This document shows, piece by piece, positions 43,540 to 52,805 of a DNA stretch of 64,000 nt. Below the pieces are notes generated by a model. That model had not been told where the DNA came from. It ran no database searches and saw only the letters and a list, made by a program, of their open reading frames with translations. Numbering within the stretch: position 1 is the first letter of the stretch; every line of letters starts with the position of its first letter. This stretch comes from Spiro-02 sp964465155 (GTDB lineage Bacteria > Spirochaetota > Spirochaetia > Sphaerochaetales > Sphaerochaetaceae). The DNA is taken from assembly GCA_964465155.1 (NCBI GenBank), contig CAYXIH010000002.1, forward strand, positions 62,001 through 126,000, read 5' to 3'. The position numbers and the translations under genes are program-made.

Positions 43540-44909
43540 GCATGAACATTTTGATCGTGGACGACGAGCCGAACATCAGGGAACTGATGCGCAAATACCT
43601 CAGTCTCGAAGGAATCGACAGCGACGGTGCGGAGAATGGACTTTCGGCACAACGCCTCCTCAAGGAGACGGCCTACGACGCCTGCCTGGTCGACCTGAAG
43701 ATGCCTGGCATGGACGGCCTGCAGCTGATCACCTGGCTGCGCCAGGAGGGCTTCCGCATGCCCGTGATCATGATCAGTGCCCACGGTGAGATCAACGATG
43801 CAGTCTCCGCCCTCAAGGAGGGCGCCCAGGACTACATCGTCAAGCCCTTTGACCCGGAGGAGCTGACCATCCGCCTGAAGAAGCTGGTGGAGGCGCAGAA
43901 CCTGCGCAACATGGTCGAGTCCGAGAGCCGTGCCAATGAGGAGACCGGTGGATCACCCTTCCTGGGTGACTCCCTGCCGATCCGCAAGATCAAGGAGGTG
44001 ATCAGCCGCATCGCCGACAGCCCCGCCACCGTACTCATCACAGGTGAGAGCGGAACGGGAAAAGAGGTCGTTGCCCGTGAGATCCACGCCTCCTCCCTGA
44101 TCAAGGATGGCCCGTTCGTGGCCATCAACATCGGTGGTGTCCCCGAGAACCTGCTGGAGAGCGAGCTCTTTGGCTATGAGAAGGGAGCCTTCACCGGTGC
44201 AGTCAACCGAAAGCCCGGCATGTTCGAGCTCGCTTCGGGTGGAACCCTGTTCCTCGACGAGATCGGCGACATGCCACTGTCCCTGCAGGTGAAGATCCTG
44301 CGTGTGCTGCAGGACCACCGCATCACCCGCTTGGGTGGGACGACCCCGATCCCCATCAACTCACGCATCGTAGCAGCCACCAACAAGAACTTGGAGGAGA
44401 TGGTCCGCCAAGGGAAGTTCCGTGAGGACCTCTTCTACCGCCTGAACGTAGTACGCATCGAAGTACCACCGCTGCGCGACCGCAAGGATGACCTTCCGAT
44501 GCTCGTGGCGGGAATCATCCGCCGGCTCAACCGCCAGATGGGACACCGGGTGGAGGGACTCTCCCCCGATGCACTGGAGTTGCTCAAGCACCACAACTTC
44601 TATGGCAACGTCCGTGAATTGGAGAACATCCTCGAGCGGGCTGTGATCTTCGCCGACGGAAATCTCATCCATGGTGATGACCTGGACCTGCGCGGGAGCG
44701 TCTCGCGCCCCGATGAGCAGGGTTCTGCCCCGGTGGCCTTCACCGACACACAGGGAGCGGACGGCCGCTCGCTGAAGAAGATGGAGGAGGAGGCGATCAT
44801 CCGTGCGCTGCACCGCTGGGAGGGCAACCGTACCCGTGCCGCAGAGGAGCTGGGGATTAGCCGCAGGACATTGATCAACAAGATCGCAGAGTATGGACTG
44901 GACCTGTAG
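43536..44909 (+). CDS. Sigma-54-dependent response regulator (NtrC family)
   Basis: 457 aa. The receiver domain has the phosphoacceptor D53 in LVDLKMPG. The AAA+ domain (about 145-380) has Walker A GESGTGKE, the sigma-54-contacting GAFTGA loop and Walker B TLFLDEIGDM. A Fis-type helix-turn-helix closes the protein (RTRAAEELGISRRTLINKI). It is cognate to the adjoining kinase. ATG 43542 fits the AGGGGA site better than ATG 43536. It should activate the -24/-12 promoter upstream of the operon. Confidence 0.95.
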   Translation: MSMNILIVDDEPNIRELMRKYLSLEGIDSDGAENGLSAQRLLKETAYDACLVDLKMPGMDGLQLITWLRQEGFRMPVIMISAHGEINDAVSALKEGAQDYIVKPFDPEELTIRLKKLVEAQNLRNMVESESRANEETGGSPFLGDSLPIRKIKEVISRIADSPATVLITGESGTGKEVVAREIHASSLIKDGPFVAINIGGVPENLLESELFGYEKGAFTGAVNRKPGMFELASGGTLFLDEIGDMPLSLQVKILRVLQDHRITRLGGTTPIPINSRIVAATNKNLEEMVRQGKFREDLFYRLNVVRIEVPPLRDRKDDLPMLVAGIIRRLNRQMGHRVEGLSPDALELLKHHNFYGNVRELENILERAVIFADGNLIHGDDLDLRGSVSRPDEQGSAPVAFTDTQGADGRSLKKMEEEAIIRALHRWEGNRTRAAEELGISRRTLINKIAEYGLDL

Positions 44910-44924
44910 GGTATATCCTGCAGG

Positions 44925-44953
44925 TTGACGTGCAAAACCCAAGCACGTACACT
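44925..44953 (+). promoter_or_regulatory. Sigma-70-type promoter for pepF
   Basis: TTGACG and TACACT with a 17-bp spacer, 15 bp after the response-regulator stop. Confidence 0.65.
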
Positions 44954-44957
44954 TGCA

Positions 44958-44977
44958 GCAGGTGCAGGAGCACCTGC
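44958..44977 (+). promoter_or_regulatory. Leader hairpin before pepF
   Basis: A perfect GCAGGTGC-AGGA-GCACCTGC hairpin lies at the expected transcript start and ends 3 nt before the AAGGAG ribosome-binding site. It could affect translation or stabilise the 5' end. Confidence 0.45.
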
Positions 44978-44990
44978 GCAAGGAGTGACC

Positions 44991-46757
44991 ATGACAGACG
45001 TACCACGCTGGGACCTCAGTCCCATCTACCCATCCATCACCAGCAGTGAGTTCACCGCTGACATCAATACCATGCTTTCCAAGACGACCGAGCTGGAGGC
45101 TCTGCTTGCAGCAACCCCCCAGCCGTTCGAACCGTGGTTTGCCCAGGTGCTGGCACTGTACCAGACGATCTTGGACTACCATGAGACATTGGACGCCTAC
45201 GCCAATGCAGTGCTGACCACCGACACATCCAATACCGATGCGATCAACGGCCTCAACCAAGTCGAAGCTGCCTCGCTTCCCGTGCAGGCAGTCGAGACGC
45301 GCCTGCTCAATGTACTTGCCGCACACCGCAGCGAGATCGAGGAGCTCCTGCAGCACAACGAGCTGTATACCCCATATTCCTATGTGGTCAACGGCCTGTT
45401 CGAATCCCAGCGGCACCAGATGGGAGAAGCCGAGGAGGCCTTGGCGGCCGACCTCAGCCGAAGCGGCACCGATGCGTGGAGCCGCCTGCAGGAAGCAGTC
45501 TCCTCAAGTGCCTCGGCACCGTGGGACGAGACGGGCAGCAAGACGGTCATCGAACTGCGCTCCCTTGCCACCAACCCCGACCGAAAGATTCGCAAGAAGG
45601 CGTTTGACCAGGAGCTGGGAGTGTGGAAGACCCATGAGATTGCCCTCTCGTATGCGCTGTGTGGCGTGAAGGGGACGACCATCTCGCTTGACCATAAGCG
45701 GGGGTGGGGCGATCCGCTGGACCGCGCCGTCTTCCAGTCGAGGATCAACAATACGGTGCTGGATGCTCTGATCGGGACCCTTGAGAAGAACCTTCCGATG
45801 TTCCGCCGCTACCTCCACGCCAAGGCACAGGCCTTGGGGGTCGGGCAGTGTGCGTTCTACGACCTCTTTGCCCCGGTGGGGACCACCCACAAGCACTGGA
45901 GCTTCGACGACGCACGGCAGTTCATTGTCCGCCAGTTTGGTGCATTCAGCCCCGAGATGGGCGCATTCGCCGCCAATGCGTTCTCCCAGAACTGGATTGA
46001 TGCACAGGCGCGTCCCAACAAAGTTGGGGGTGCTTATGATACTGCATTCCCGCTTCGTGGACAGAGCAGGATCCTCTCGAACTTCGACTTCTCATTCTCC
46101 GGCGTATCGACGCTGGCCCATGAGCTGGGGCATGCCTACCATGACAGCATTGTCCTCCCATACCCAGCACTGCTGCGCACCTATCCGATGACCCTTGCCG
46201 AGACAGCCTCGATCTTCTCCGAGTTCATCGTATTCCAGGGGGCATTGGCCGACAGCGACGAGCAGGGCAAGCTGACCCTCATAGAGCATTTCCTCCAGGA
46301 TGCCTGCCAAGTCTGCGTGGACATCCTCTGCCGCTTCTACTTCGAACGTGAGCTCTTTGCCCGGAGAAAGGACGGCGACCTCACTGCATCCGAACTCTCT
46401 GCTCTGATGCTGGACTGCCAGAAGCGCACCTATGGAGACGGCCTCGACCCCCAGGCCCTCCATCCATATATGTGGGCAGTAAAGGGACACTACTACCGCA
46501 GCAGCCTCTCCTTCTACAACTTCCCCTATGCCTTCGGTCAGCTGTTTGGCCTTGGCCTGTTCGCGCGCAGCAGGAAAGAACCCGATGCCTTCCCAGCCCA
46601 CTATGTAGAGCTGCTGCGCCATACCGGCAGCGAATGTGCCGTCGACGTAGCCGCACGTGGTGGCTGCGACATCGAAAGCCCAGCCTTCTGGCAGGAGGGG
46701 ATGGATATCATCAGCTCCTACTGCGACCAGTTCGAGACGTTGGTACACGCCCTGTGA
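44991..46757 (+). CDS. pepF: M3 family oligoendopeptidase (PepF-like)
   Basis: 588 aa. The zinc-binding motif is HELGHAYH, with the third ligand Glu in LAETASIFSEF. The N-terminal helical half and C-terminal YNFPYAFGQLFGLGL are typical of PepF/M3B enzymes, which cut oligopeptides in the cytoplasm. ATG 44991 follows AAGGAG. The stop TGA overlaps the GTG start of rlmD. Confidence 0.93.
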   Translation: MTDVPRWDLSPIYPSITSSEFTADINTMLSKTTELEALLAATPQPFEPWFAQVLALYQTILDYHETLDAYANAVLTTDTSNTDAINGLNQVEAASLPVQAVETRLLNVLAAHRSEIEELLQHNELYTPYSYVVNGLFESQRHQMGEAEEALAADLSRSGTDAWSRLQEAVSSSASAPWDETGSKTVIELRSLATNPDRKIRKKAFDQELGVWKTHEIALSYALCGVKGTTISLDHKRGWGDPLDRAVFQSRINNTVLDALIGTLEKNLPMFRRYLHAKAQALGVGQCAFYDLFAPVGTTHKHWSFDDARQFIVRQFGAFSPEMGAFAANAFSQNWIDAQARPNKVGGAYDTAFPLRGQSRILSNFDFSFSGVSTLAHELGHAYHDSIVLPYPALLRTYPMTLAETASIFSEFIVFQGALADSDEQGKLTLIEHFLQDACQVCVDILCRFYFERELFARRKDGDLTASELSALMLDCQKRTYGDGLDPQALHPYMWAVKGHYYRSSLSFYNFPYAFGQLFGLGLFARSRKEPDAFPAHYVELLRHTGSECAVDVAARGGCDIESPAFWQEGMDIISSYCDQFETLVHAL

Positions 46758-47893
46758 GCGAGACCTGCAGGATCGAGAAACTCGTCCAAGGGGGAGAGGG
46801 CTTTGCCATATCCCCCGACGGAAGGGCTCTCTTCGTAGCCGGTGCCCTTCCCGGGGAACTGGTGGAGTACCAGGTGACTACCGTCAAGCCAACCTTTACC
46901 AAGGCTGTGGCGACCAATATCCTCGAACCTTCGGACAAGCGGGTGCTCCCTCTCTGTCCGCTGTATGGCATCTGCGGTGGCTGTGACCTGATGCACCTCG
47001 ATTCCCAAGCCCAGGCTACGGCAGCCCAAGCAATCGTCACGGAGAACCTGCGGCGCATCGGGTCGATCGAAGTACACGTTGCCCCTGCGGTGGCGGGCAC
47101 CCCCTTTGGCTACCGCAGCCGCATGCGGGTGCATGTGGATACTCGGAACAAGCGACTGGGATTCCTCGCTGCTCGGTCACGTGAGTTGGTGGACATACGC
47201 CACTGCCCGGTGCTGGTGCCGATGCTCGACACCTTGCTGGACGATGGGCGCAAGCTGTTGTTCGAGGCAGCGGCGCAGCGGGGGATCCGCAGCAAGGACT
47301 CCCCATACCTGCAGGTACCCGCCTTCGCAGGGGACGGTCAGGTCTCGTTGGGCAACGAGGCGGTAGCGGTGACGGTGGAGGGTCATACCCTGCACTCCAG
47401 TGCCTCCGTGTTCTTCCAGTCAAACCGGGAAGCCCTTCCCCAGCTGGTGGACTTTGTCACGACCCATGCCACAGGCACCCACTTGATGGACCTCTACAGC
47501 GGGGTTGGCTTCTTCAGCTCCTTCCTCGAAGGTGCTGGCAAGAGCATCACGGCAGTGGAACGCGACCCAAAATGCCTTGAACTGGCTCGTGGGAACCTCC
47601 ATGATACCCACTTCTTCACCAAGGCCGTGGAGGATTGGAAGCCCAGCATGAGAGGAACATTGGATACCGTGGTGGTCGACCCCCCGCGCGTTGGACTGGC
47701 ACCTGCCGTGCCTGCCATGATCGCATCATGGAAGCCCGATACCATACTCTACGTCTCATGCGACAATGTGACGTTGGCACGGGACGCCAAGCGGTTCGTC
47801 CAGCTGGGATATACCCCTACGCAGGTACAGGTGTTCGACTTCTATCCCCAGACATCCCAGATAGAATCGGCCATGGTGCTGAAGAGAAATTGA
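46754..47893 (+). CDS. rlmD: 23S rRNA (uracil-5-)-methyltransferase, RumA/RlmD family
   Basis: 379 aa starting at a GTG that overlaps the pepF stop (GTGA). It has a short N-terminal TRAM-like region, then cysteines C-P-L-Y-G-I-C-G-G-C and a later HCPVL, the four ligands of the [4Fe-4S] cluster of RlmD-type enzymes. The methyltransferase has LMDLYSGVGFFSSFL, VVVDPPRVGL and the nucleophile Cys in LYVSCDN, with Glu in QIESAMVL. It makes m5U in 23S rRNA (or tRNA in some bacteria). Confidence 0.9.
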   Translation: MSETCRIEKLVQGGEGFAISPDGRALFVAGALPGELVEYQVTTVKPTFTKAVATNILEPSDKRVLPLCPLYGICGGCDLMHLDSQAQATAAQAIVTENLRRIGSIEVHVAPAVAGTPFGYRSRMRVHVDTRNKRLGFLAARSRELVDIRHCPVLVPMLDTLLDDGRKLLFEAAAQRGIRSKDSPYLQVPAFAGDGQVSLGNEAVAVTVEGHTLHSSASVFFQSNREALPQLVDFVTTHATGTHLMDLYSGVGFFSSFLEGAGKSITAVERDPKCLELARGNLHDTHFFTKAVEDWKPSMRGTLDTVVVDPPRVGLAPAVPAMIASWKPDTILYVSCDNVTLARDAKRFVQLGYTPTQVQVFDFYPQTSQIESAMVLKRN

Positions 47894-48036
47894 CTGGAAC
47901 ATGGTCAAAAAAAGCTGTTTTTCAGGGCTTTGATATAAGATGTTCCGTTTTCTTTGAAATCAAAGAATGAGGTTCGAGTTGAAAACTACAGACCCTGATG
48001 ATTGTACATGCAAAATAAATTCATAACCTCATATTT

Positions 48037-48055
48037 GTATTGCATATTGCAATAC
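48037..48055. promoter_or_regulatory. Operator-like palindrome in the toxin-antitoxin promoter
   Basis: GTATTGCA-TAT-TGCAATAC is a perfect 8-bp dyad with a 3-bp centre, 33 bp before the antitoxin ATG and next to TATGAT (48060-48065). This is a typical position for autorepression by the antitoxin. Confidence 0.65.
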
Positions 48056-48087
48056 GTTTTATGATACTGTGTGCAAGGAGCGATGAT

Positions 48088-48387
48088 ATGGTATCAAAGA
48101 CTGCTACGGTAACTGCCCGTATCCAACCTGAGGTAAAAGAATCTGCTGAGCGTATACTTTCTCAGCTTGGAATCCCTGTGTCTGTATTTATCGATATGGC
48201 ATACCGGCAAGTGATAGCAAAGAACGGTATCCCCTTCTCTTTGGATCTGAGAAGCTCAATAATTGCCAGAGATGAGATGTCCGAGTCTCAGTTCAACTCA
48301 ATGATTGCAAGGGGTATCAAGGAAGCTGATGAGAATCAGGCACAGGATGCCAACGTAGTAATTTCAAACCTCCGTAAGTTGGTGTAA
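48088..48387 (+). CDS. RelB/DinJ family antitoxin
   Basis: 99 aa. A ribbon-helix-helix start (KTATVTARIQPEVKESAERILSQLGIPVSVFIDMAYRQV) matches the RelB/DinJ family, followed by an acidic tail that would bind the toxin. ATG 48088 is 7 nt after AAGGAG. It directly abuts the toxin gene and has a palindromic operator upstream. Confidence 0.9.
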   Translation: MVSKTATVTARIQPEVKESAERILSQLGIPVSVFIDMAYRQVIAKNGIPFSLDLRSSIIARDEMSESQFNSMIARGIKEADENQAQDANVVISNLRKLV

Positions 48388-48675
48388 ATGGATTCCTATC
48401 GAGTAAGAATCACGGAGCAGGCCCAGAATCAAATGGCAAACATCGTCAGCTATATCTCCAAGAATCTCAATTCTCCTGTCTCTGCAAATGCCCTGATTGA
48501 TTCTTTGGAACGGAGTGTGGAAGCACTGTCCACATCTGCGCAAATCAACCAGTTGGTAATTGAAGAACCTTGGCATTCAAAAGGAATACGTAGAATCATT
48601 GTAAAGAACTTTCTTATATACTACACCACAAATTCCGCGAAGATGACGGTGGATGTAATTGCAGTGGTATATTGA
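48388..48675 (+). CDS. RelE/ParE superfamily toxin
   Basis: 95 aa. It has the ParE/RelE fold pattern: YRVRITEQAQNQMANIVSYIS, a central IIVKNFLIYYTTN with the conserved basic and Tyr positions, and a final VDVIAVVY strand. The start follows the antitoxin stop without a gap (TAA-ATG). RelE relatives cut ribosome-bound mRNA and ParE relatives inhibit gyrase; the sequence does not decide between them, though YISKN in helix 1 is more ParE-like. Confidence 0.88.
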   Translation: MDSYRVRITEQAQNQMANIVSYISKNLNSPVSANALIDSLERSVEALSTSAQINQLVIEEPWHSKGIRRIIVKNFLIYYTTNSAKMTVDVIAVVY

Positions 48676-48794
48676 CTCCCGTATTGAAGGATTGTTTGGT
48701 TGGATGCTGAAGAGAAAATGACCGATCTGTGGTTCACCAACAGTGGCTGCTGATGTAAGATAGAGACATTACTGCCTGTGAGTGAGGAAGAAAT

Positions 48795-50732
48795 ATGAAC
48801 TATGGGTTTGTTCGCACCGCGACCGTGACACCATCTCTTCGGGTAGCCGATTGTCCCTACAATGGCAAGCAGATCATGCAGGCCATGGACGAGGCTTGTT
48901 CCCAGCACGTTGACCTATTGGTGTTCCCCGAGCTGTCGGTCACCGGCTATACCTGCGCAGATTTGTTCCTACAGCAGGAACTCATTGAGTCTGCCTCCCA
49001 TACCCTCATGCAGATAGTCCGCCATAGCAACGGCATGCAGATGGTCAGCCTGGTCGGACTTCCCGTGGCATACCAAGGCAAGCTGTTCAACTGCGCCGCC
49101 GCAATCTTTGACGGACGGTTGCTTGGCTTGGTACCCAAGACCCATCTTCCCAATTACCAGGAGTTCTACGAGCGGCGCTGGTTTACCCCCGGTGACTCCA
49201 ATATCCAGGAAGTCCAGGTAGCGGGTCAGCTGACGGTGATGAGCACCTCGCTGCTCTTTTCGTGTGCAACGATGCCCGAGTTCTGCATCGGGGTGGAGAT
49301 CTGCGAGGACCTGTGGGTTCCCGCACCACCATCGGTACAGCTGGCAAGCCGGGGTGCGACCATCATCGCCAACCTCAGCGCCAGCGACGAAACGGTGGGC
49401 AAGGAGCAGTACCGCAGGGACCTGGTGGTGGGACAGAGCGGACGCCTAGTCTGCGCCTACATCTACTGCGATGCCGGGGAGGGAGAGTCTACCACCGACA
49501 TGGTCTTCACCGGCAATGACCTGATCTGCGAGAACGGAACGTGCCTCGGATCACTTTCAATGCAGTCCGACACCCTGCTGGTCCGGGACGTTGACGTGCA
49601 GAGCATTGTCCTGGAACGGAGGAAGATGACCACGTTCGTCTCCGACCTGCGTGAAGAAGATGAGTATGTCCATATCCCCTTCGACATGGATATCTCCCAC
49701 TCCACGTTGCGCCGGTTCGTCGACCCCCATCCGTTTGTGCCTGTGTCAGAAACGGATAGGGAAGAACGCTGCAAGTCGATCCTGACACTCCAGGCCCTGG
49801 GCCTGAAGACCCGCTTGGCCCATGCACATGCACAAGGGTGCGTGGTCGGGTTGTCCGGTGGCTTGGACTCGACCCTTGCCCTGTTGGTGACCGTACAGGC
49901 TGCCGACATGCTGGGCTGGGAACGCTCAAGGATCGTTGCCGTGACGATGCCTGGGTTCGGCACCACAGTCAGGACCAAAGGGAACGCCGAGGTCCTTGCA
50001 GAGGCGTTGGGCGTCACATTGCGGACCGTGGATATCAGCAACGCGGTGCTCCAGCACTTTGCCGATATTGGCCACGACAAGCATGTGCAGGACGTGACCT
50101 ATGAAAACAGCCAAGCAAGGGAACGTACCCAGATATTGATGGACATCGCAAACTCCACCGGTTCGCTGGTGATCGGGACGGGCGACCTTTCGGAACTTGC
50201 CTTGGGGTGGGCCACCTACAACGGTGACCACATGTCGATGTACGGAGTCAATGCCTCGATCCCCAAGACATTGGTGCGCTATCTGGTACAGTATGTCGCC
50301 GATATGTCCGATGCAAAGCTGCAGCATGTGCTGCTCGACATTCTGGATACGCCAGTCAGCCCCGAGTTGCTCCCCGCCTCGGGAGACGGTACGATCAGCC
50401 AGGTGACGGAGAATATCGTCGGTCCCTACGTGTTGCATGACTTCTTCCTCTACCAGGTCGTCAGGCGTGGCTTTGCACCAGCCAAGGTGCTGTACCTTGC
50501 CCTTGCTGCCTTCAATGGCAAATATGAGCCGGCGGTGGTTCTGAAGTGGCTGCGCACATTCTACAGGAGGTTCTTCAGCCAGCAGTTCAAGCGCTCCTGC
50601 CTGCCAGATGGGCCCAAGGTAGGTACCGTCACCCTCTCCCCGCGTGGGGATTGGAGGATGCCCAGCGACGCAAGTTCGGTGGTCTGGACCAATGCACTGG
50701 AGGTTGCTGCCCGGGAATTTGGGATAGAATAG
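48795..50732 (+). CDS. nadE: Glutamine-dependent NAD+ synthetase
   Basis: 645 aa. The N-terminal nitrilase-type amidase domain (about 1-300) has the triad Glu in FPELSVTGYT, Lys in KTHLPNYQEF and Cys in GVEICEDLW. The C-terminal synthetase has the PP-loop GLSGGLDSTLA and GTGDLSELALGWATYNGDH. It converts nicotinate adenine dinucleotide to NAD+ with ammonia from glutamine. AGGAAG precedes the ATG. Confidence 0.96.
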   Translation: MNYGFVRTATVTPSLRVADCPYNGKQIMQAMDEACSQHVDLLVFPELSVTGYTCADLFLQQELIESASHTLMQIVRHSNGMQMVSLVGLPVAYQGKLFNCAAAIFDGRLLGLVPKTHLPNYQEFYERRWFTPGDSNIQEVQVAGQLTVMSTSLLFSCATMPEFCIGVEICEDLWVPAPPSVQLASRGATIIANLSASDETVGKEQYRRDLVVGQSGRLVCAYIYCDAGEGESTTDMVFTGNDLICENGTCLGSLSMQSDTLLVRDVDVQSIVLERRKMTTFVSDLREEDEYVHIPFDMDISHSTLRRFVDPHPFVPVSETDREERCKSILTLQALGLKTRLAHAHAQGCVVGLSGGLDSTLALLVTVQAADMLGWERSRIVAVTMPGFGTTVRTKGNAEVLAEALGVTLRTVDISNAVLQHFADIGHDKHVQDVTYENSQARERTQILMDIANSTGSLVIGTGDLSELALGWATYNGDHMSMYGVNASIPKTLVRYLVQYVADMSDAKLQHVLLDILDTPVSPELLPASGDGTISQVTENIVGPYVLHDFFLYQVVRRGFAPAKVLYLALAAFNGKYEPAVVLKWLRTFYRRFFSQQFKRSCLPDGPKVGTVTLSPRGDWRMPSDASSVVWTNALEVAAREFGIE

Positions 50733-50954
50733 GGGGATATTGCACAAGAAAACCTCTAAATGTTCAAAAAATATGCACTTATAAGAAATTATTATGTGCA
50801 TGCGAGATTCTTGTACCTTTTTTTATATTTCGGTGTTATATAATTGTAATATCAAAAAACACGATGGAACTGATCATGCTCAAACGGAGGAGATGACCAG
50901 TGACCATTGGTGAAGTATTTGTTTTGGAAACTAGCGCACAAGGAGTAAGGACGT

Positions 50955-51557
50955 ATGAAAAAGAAAATTGGTATCGCAGTACTCGTGGTGGCATTGCTTG
51001 TCCCCGCAATGGCTTTTGCTACCATGTTTGACATTAGCCTCGGTGCTACTGCCCAGTTCGGCAAGAACCCCGCAGATACAAATTTCAACTGGGGTAGTCT
51101 CGGCAAGATCGAGAACTGGACCTTCGGCGGTGAAGCTCGCTTCAAGATCACCATCCTTGAGATCGATGCCGTGGGCCTGTACAACAGGACCGGCAACGAC
51201 GACATCATTTCCGGCATGGTGACCGCCGGCCTCGCATTCGATATCTTCGATGTCGTGCGCCTTGGTGTCGGCATGGGCCCGAACCTTGCTTGGAACATCA
51301 CCCAGAAGTCAGTGTATACCGTTGATGCAAGTGGCAACAATGTGCTCTTGACCGGTGGCAACTTCGCCGATGCATTCATGGGTGCACCGATGAACTACCG
51401 CGCAACCGTGGACTTCCTCCTGGGAAAGAACTTCATGATTGGTGTCAACTATCAGGTTCCTTCCACCTTCACGTTCAAGAATCTCATTGCCAAGGACCTG
51501 ATGCCACAGTGGCAGAATGGTCGCTACGGCGTCTCGGTGCTGTTCTCCTTCTTCTAG
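50955..51557 (+). CDS. Small outer-membrane beta-barrel protein
   Basis: 200 aa. The signal peptide ends AMAFA near residue 22. Alternating hydrophobic strands, several Gly-Tyr/Asn turns and a final YGVSVLFSFF (C-terminal Phe) indicate an outer-membrane barrel. AAGGAG precedes the ATG. The upstream 220 bp are AT-rich, with an ATGCAC/GTGCAT dyad near 50773-50801 and TATAAT at 50839-50844 without a good -35. A strong terminator follows. Function unknown. Confidence 0.8.
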   Translation: MKKKIGIAVLVVALLVPAMAFATMFDISLGATAQFGKNPADTNFNWGSLGKIENWTFGGEARFKITILEIDAVGLYNRTGNDDIISGMVTAGLAFDIFDVVRLGVGMGPNLAWNITQKSVYTVDASGNNVLLTGGNFADAFMGAPMNYRATVDFLLGKNFMIGVNYQVPSTFTFKNLIAKDLMPQWQNGRYGVSVLFSFF

Positions 51558-51576
51558 AGCCATCGGTTCCTCTATC

Positions 51577-51613
51577 AAAAGCCGCCGGGACGGAAAATCC
51601 CTGGCGGCTTTTT
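51577..51613 (+). terminator. Strong intrinsic terminator
   Basis: AAAAGCCGCCGGGA pairs with TCCCTGGCGGCTTTT (one G-T pair) and is followed by a T-run. Confidence 0.95.
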
Positions 51614-51678
51614 TCGTCTGGTAGTCCCCATGGACGAATTGTGGTAGAATTGGGCTATATTGAATCAGGAGTATATCC

Positions 51679-52017
51679 ATGGCACATCGCGGAATCATCA
51701 GTTCCCTGCTCATAGCCATCTTGGTGGCGGTGATCGTTTTCTTCTGCATCTATTTCTTTGCGCCTGCGTTCAGCGAGCGCTTCCTCGGTGGCCTCAGTTG
51801 GAACCGCCAGCAGACTGGGCTGCCGTTTGTCCAGTACTCCGAGCTCAAGCGTGTCTCAAATGGCATCAAGGACCTGCTGGATGCCAGCGGCATATCGTTC
51901 AAGGACAGCAAGGCGCTGCAGGAAAAGCTCAAGGACCCCCAAGTCCTGAACAAGGCCACTGATGCCCTGACCGCAGGCAAGGACCAGGTCATTGCCTTTG
52001 TCGGAGCCTATCTATGA
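51679..52017 (+). CDS. Hypothetical single-pass membrane protein
   Basis: 112 aa. One N-terminal helix (IISSLLIAILVAVIVFFCIYFFAP) anchors a soluble helical region of about 80 residues. No known domain was recognised. CAGGAG precedes the ATG, and the stop overlaps the start of the MBL gene (ATGA), so it is made together with that enzyme, polA and coaE. Confidence 0.75.
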   Translation: MAHRGIISSLLIAILVAVIVFFCIYFFAPAFSERFLGGLSWNRQQTGLPFVQYSELKRVSNGIKDLLDASGISFKDSKALQEKLKDPQVLNKATDALTAGKDQVIAFVGAYL

Positions 52018-52805
52018 CGGTGACATTCCTTGGCTCCGGTACGAGCCATGGCGTACCCGTCATCGGGTGCAACTGCCGTACCTGCACCAGTACCGACAGC
52101 CATGATGCTCGGTACCGCTCATCCATTGTCATCCGTATCAACCAGAAGGTGCTGTTGGTCGATACCGGACCCGAGTTCAGGCTCCAGGCAATACGTGACC
52201 ATATCACCCACATAGATGCGGTGCTCTATACCCATGACCATGCCGACCACCTCAATGGGATCGATGACCTGCGGGTGTTCACCCACGGCACCAGCTTGGA
52301 CATCTATGGCAACAAGCGCCTGATCGACACCATCACAAACCGCTTTGCCTATGTCCTGGGACACTGTGAGTTCGCAGGTGGCTTGCCCCATCTCATAGCC
52401 CATGAGGAAGCAGGGGGAGTTCCTTTCGATGCCGCAGGCATCGAGGTCCTCCCAGTGCCCATCCACCATGGTGACCGCATGATCTTTGGCTATCGCATTG
52501 GGTCGTTTGCCTACCTGACCGACTGCAGTGGCATCGATGAGTCCAGCTACGAGATGCTGCATGGCCTGGATACACTGGTCATCGGGGCCCTGCGGCGCAA
52601 TGTCCATCCTACCCATTTCTCCATTGGACAAGCGTTGGATGCGGCACAGAGGATTGGTGCACGCACCACCTACCTGACCCACCTCAGCCATGAGAACCTG
52701 CACCAGGAACTGGAGGAGAGCCTCCCCCCGAGCGTGCATGTGGCCTACGACACGCTGTGCCTGGAGATCCCAGGGCCACAGGAAGGAGCGACAGATGTAC
52801 GATGA
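52014..52805 (+). CDS. MBL-fold metallohydrolase (PhnP-like)
   Basis: 263 aa. It begins FLGSGTSHGVPVIGC-NCRTC, and the metal motif is THDHADH with later His residues in PIHHGD and LTHLSHENLH. The Cys-x-Cys-x-x-Cys insertion and overall pattern resemble PhnP-type phosphodiesterases, which open cyclic phosphates. The cellular substrate is unknown; no phosphonate genes are nearby. The 3' end overlaps the polA start by 11 nt. Confidence 0.88.
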   Translation: MTVTFLGSGTSHGVPVIGCNCRTCTSTDSHDARYRSSIVIRINQKVLLVDTGPEFRLQAIRDHITHIDAVLYTHDHADHLNGIDDLRVFTHGTSLDIYGNKRLIDTITNRFAYVLGHCEFAGGLPHLIAHEEAGGVPFDAAGIEVLPVPIHHGDRMIFGYRIGSFAYLTDCSGIDESSYEMLHGLDTLVIGALRRNVHPTHFSIGQALDAAQRIGARTTYLTHLSHENLHQELEESLPPSVHVAYDTLCLEIPGPQEGATDVR

